From: Atrichornis clamosus
Taxonomy: Eukaryota; Chordata; Aves; Passeriformes; Menuridae
Length of the DNA: 64,000 nucleotides
Direction of reading: 5' to 3'
Assembly: GCA_013400975.1 (NCBI GenBank)
Contig: WBMZ01004774.1
Span: forward strand, 60,001 to 124,000
In this document: piece by piece, positions 61,536 to 64,000 of the stretch
Numbering within the stretch: position 1 is the stretch's first letter
How the letters are laid out: the number at the start of each line of letters is the position of its first letter
The notes under the pieces: generated by a model
What the model saw: the letters and a program-made list of their open reading frames with translations, nothing else
Database searches by the model: none
Told to the model about the DNA's origin: nothing
Translations under genes and position numbers: made by a program

Positions 61536-62157
61536 TACAGCATAATGAACCCTGCAAAAGAATCTCTAAGCAGAGGACAAAACACATTTAAATACTGTAT
61601 TATTGGAGTCAACCTGCCATGCTTCTGTTGTTAGTAAAAAGATTGCCTTGTACAAGGTTGGGGTTTTTTTGTTCCATTTCTATACCCCTTTTAGACAGTT
61701 CTTGGGTTAAAGAGCAGAATCACAGCAGAACTGCAGAAACCAAAAGTGCATGAGAAGGGATACATTTGTCTCTTCACAACTCTGTTGAGAAGGTATGCGT
61801 ATGCTGGTAGAGCCATCTCTGAGCAGAAGCCAGCCCTGTGCCAGGAGCAGGAAGAGCACTAGCCAGCAGAGGTGGGTGGCATGCAAAATTTTGAATTCCA
61901 GTCTGATTTCTGAAAGCTGTTCCGACTGCCATGTGCCTTGGTTACCCAGCCACAAGATCAGAATAGGTTTATTTTCTTTTAGTCAGGGATCTTTTGAGAG
62001 TGAAATCCATTGCTTAAATGTCAAGCACTGAGGAGCTGCAGGGACAAGGATCTCATCCATAGAAAGATTTTCCCTTCTCCTCAGTGAGCCTTGTAGGTAT
62101 ACATTTGAGCTTTTCAACACTTGTGTAAATACAGTGCCTCTGTTTTTATCTGATGTC

Positions 62158-62193
62158 ATCTGAGGATCTCAAAGCTCTGTGAGAACTTTAATG
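62158..62193 (+). repeat. Short ancient LINE-tail fragment
   Basis: 'gaggatctcaaagctctgtg' followed by 'agaactttaatg' matches the old amniote LINE motif 'GAGGATCTCAAAGCGCTTTACAAAC...TTAAT'. Only about 36 bp are recognisable. Confidence 0.45.
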
Positions 62194-64000
62194 ATCTTGG
62201 TGATACCGTTTCTGCTCTTGTTAAAATCAATAGCAACACACCCTTTGATATTAGTAGCAACAGAGTCATGCCACAGGCTTTATAATATGCTGAGGAGGAA
62301 GGTATATCTCTCATGTTATTTCCAGTCAAAAAAAAATGGTTTTTTTCTTAGGAGAAACAGAAATGGAGAAGCTTAGTGGAGATTGATTATGTTGCTACCA
62401 CAGCAAGAGGAATTGTACCTGTTGATGGCAGTGGTATGCCTGAATCACCACCCTCTACTCCCTGTGCTGGGGTATGCAACAATGGTCATTTGTCACAGAA
62501 GATAAAATGAAGATGAACAACCAAGAGGCCAAAAATTTCTTAGCATAGAACTGAGACATTATAGTGTCTAATTGACAAACTGTCCTAAAGGGTGTTTGTG
62601 TTTTCTGAAGCACAGAAGACCATCTTGTGTCACAAGACCATCGTCAGCCTTATTATAAATGTAACCCACCAGCACCTAATTGGTATTCCAATATGTTTGA
62701 GCTGTGACCTAGAAAGAAGAGCAGAGCAGAAGAAAGTAGTACCAAAAAATAAATAATAAACTTGTCATGGTCCTGGAGTGCTAGGGCAAAAGCCTCTTCC
62801 TATACTGTACGTGCATAAACAGCTCTTTCTCAGCTGCAATTTAATGTTGCTATACCTTTGATTGCAATTACATTGAATCACATTGCAACAAATCTTTGTA
62901 ATGCCAATCCCATCTTTCCACCTCATTGACAGCTCTGGAGATGCATCTGAAATTCATAGTAGCCTCATAGCCTATGGCAAGAGAAATCCATGCTGCTAAA
63001 ATTTTATTTTAGAATTCAAGCTGGTTTCTCTCAGCCTAGGATGCTCTGGTTTTAATCTTTTGCTGCCTAGCACAGTGTATCAAAATAACCAGCCAATATT
63101 GTTAAACTGTCAGGGGTCCTCACTGCCGCTGAATTTTACCAGTATAAATAAATATTGCAACTTAAGGAAAAAAAAGAATCCCTCTGGACAGAATTTTTAA
63201 CATTAATAGAATTAAGAAGAGAGTGAAATTGTATATAAACTTCAACGTGACACCAGCCTTCTTCTTTCCTTTTTCCTTTTTTTTTTTTTTTTCAGAAAGA
63301 AAAGGCTTGAGTGGAATATTCAGGCTGATTTACTGCTCAGGCTGATAGGGACTCCAGGCTGGATCCCAAAATTTGAACACCGTACAAAGGGAGAGATATT
63401 TAAAAATCCCAGAAAAAGAGATATTTCCAAATTAATGGCATTGCCCAAATGCCTTGGCTCCTTGCACCCCACCAGGAAGGTTTATTATTTTCTGGTAAAA
63501 TGTTGCTTGAATGGGGAGTGGTAGTCAGTGATGCGTCAGTGCTGCTCTTTGAAGACATTAAAAAGCTGAATGCACAACAAAGAACAGATGTTCCAGCATG
63601 CTTTATTTATGCACCCATCAGCAATCTTCCAATGACCACAAAACACAAGCTTTCTTTTTTTTTTTCCCTCTTTACTCCTCACAATATTATTTTCTGATCA
63701 ACTCACACTCTATTTTTCCTCCAGCTGAAGTCTTACTTGAATTGCGGGGGGAGTGTGTGCATGCACGCGTCTGTGTGCGGGTGTGTGCCTGTGTGAGCGC
63801 GTGTGCCTGTGCATGAGCGTGTGTGTGTGTGTGCTTGAAAGTCTGCTTCCATCAAAAGCAGGCTTCTATTGAACTGTCGAACAGGTGTGGATTCTGCAAT
63901 TAGATCACATTTCAGAGAGAGAGAGACACTGAGGGTAATAATGGCGGTGAATTCTTCATAGTCAGATGCAGCACCATAGCGACCAGTAACAATGAAGAAT
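62194..64000. other. Intergenic DNA (right end)
   Basis: No gene can be supported. A 37-nt pure pyrimidine run (63257-63293, with 16 consecutive T) ends in CAG and looks like a strong 3' splice site or the poly-T end of a reverse-strand insertion. A GT-rich tract follows at 63753-63834, and a short (GA)n run near 63915. The last 100 bp have a mixed, CNE-like composition but are cut by the window edge. Confidence 0.65.
63753..63834 (+). repeat. Degenerate (GT)n tract, alternating purine-pyrimidine
   Basis: About 80 bp dominated by GT/GC/AC alternation (TGTGTGCATGCACGCG, then TGTGTGCGG, then a pure GTGTGTGTGTGTGTG run). This is the kind of sequence that can adopt Z-DNA under torsion. It is probably polymorphic in length. 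Confidence 0.9.

Noticed and set aside
1..64000. Endogenous retrovirus or full LINE
   Set aside because: I saw no reverse-transcriptase-type frame, paired LTRs or primer-binding site. The envelope-like impression at 18.5-19.0 kb is too weak to annotate.
1..64000. CRISPR arrays, operons, ribosome-binding sites, plasmid or phage features
   Set aside because: The window is vertebrate nuclear DNA with spliced genes; no regularly spaced repeats or bacterial gene organisation are present.
1..64000. tRNA or rRNA genes
   Set aside because: No B-box (GGTTCGAATCC-like) with a matching cloverleaf and no rRNA-like sequence was noticed on either strand.

Overview
The window is vertebrate nuclear DNA: AT-rich, intron-containing, with no operon structure. 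It holds one recognisable gene, the 3' end of SATB1 (special AT-rich sequence-binding protein 1) on the + strand. The protein text, a low density of recognisable young transposons, and the presence of very old amniote-type repeat tails suggest a sauropsid, most likely a bird. The species call is an inference.

Layout. 1-10185 is the 3' part of a long SATB1 intron. 10186-10389 is the exon for the second half of CUT repeat 2. 10885-10980 is a 96-nt in-frame cassette exon encoding a 32-residue insert, matching the optional insert known from the long SATB1 isoform. 13494-13976 is the terminal coding exon: polyglutamine, linker, atypical homeodomain, acidic C-terminus and TGA stop. The 3' UTR runs to about 15210, with several AATAAA signals and a distal ATTAAA followed by a GU-rich element. 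From about 15.2 kb to 64 kb I find no exon I can identify. This part looks like the gene desert that lies beyond the SATB1 3' end in other vertebrates (syntenic partner not visible here).

The desert is not featureless. It carries several decayed ancient amniote repeats (27.9, 28.7, 29.3, 51.5, 58.1, 60.3 and 62.2 kb, plus one in the last SATB1 intron at 12.7 kb). It also contains a large imperfect palindrome at 43265-43408, with 30-bp outer arms matching at 27 of 30 positions and 14-bp inner arms matching at 13 of 14. That palindrome is the most unusual non-coding signal in the window and a candidate exapted ancient repeat or enhancer. Other items are a candidate CTCF motif near 20.9 kb, a possible retroposed segment at 22.96-23.39 kb, an alternating purine-pyrimidine GT tract near the right edge, and four unrecognised antisense ORFs that may well be chance.

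I found no convincing novel multi-gene system. The strongest points are the SATB1 exon structure (cassette exon and a CAG-repeat tandem splice acceptor that could vary polyQ length) and the palindrome. All identifications come from reading the sequence and from family knowledge; no search was run.
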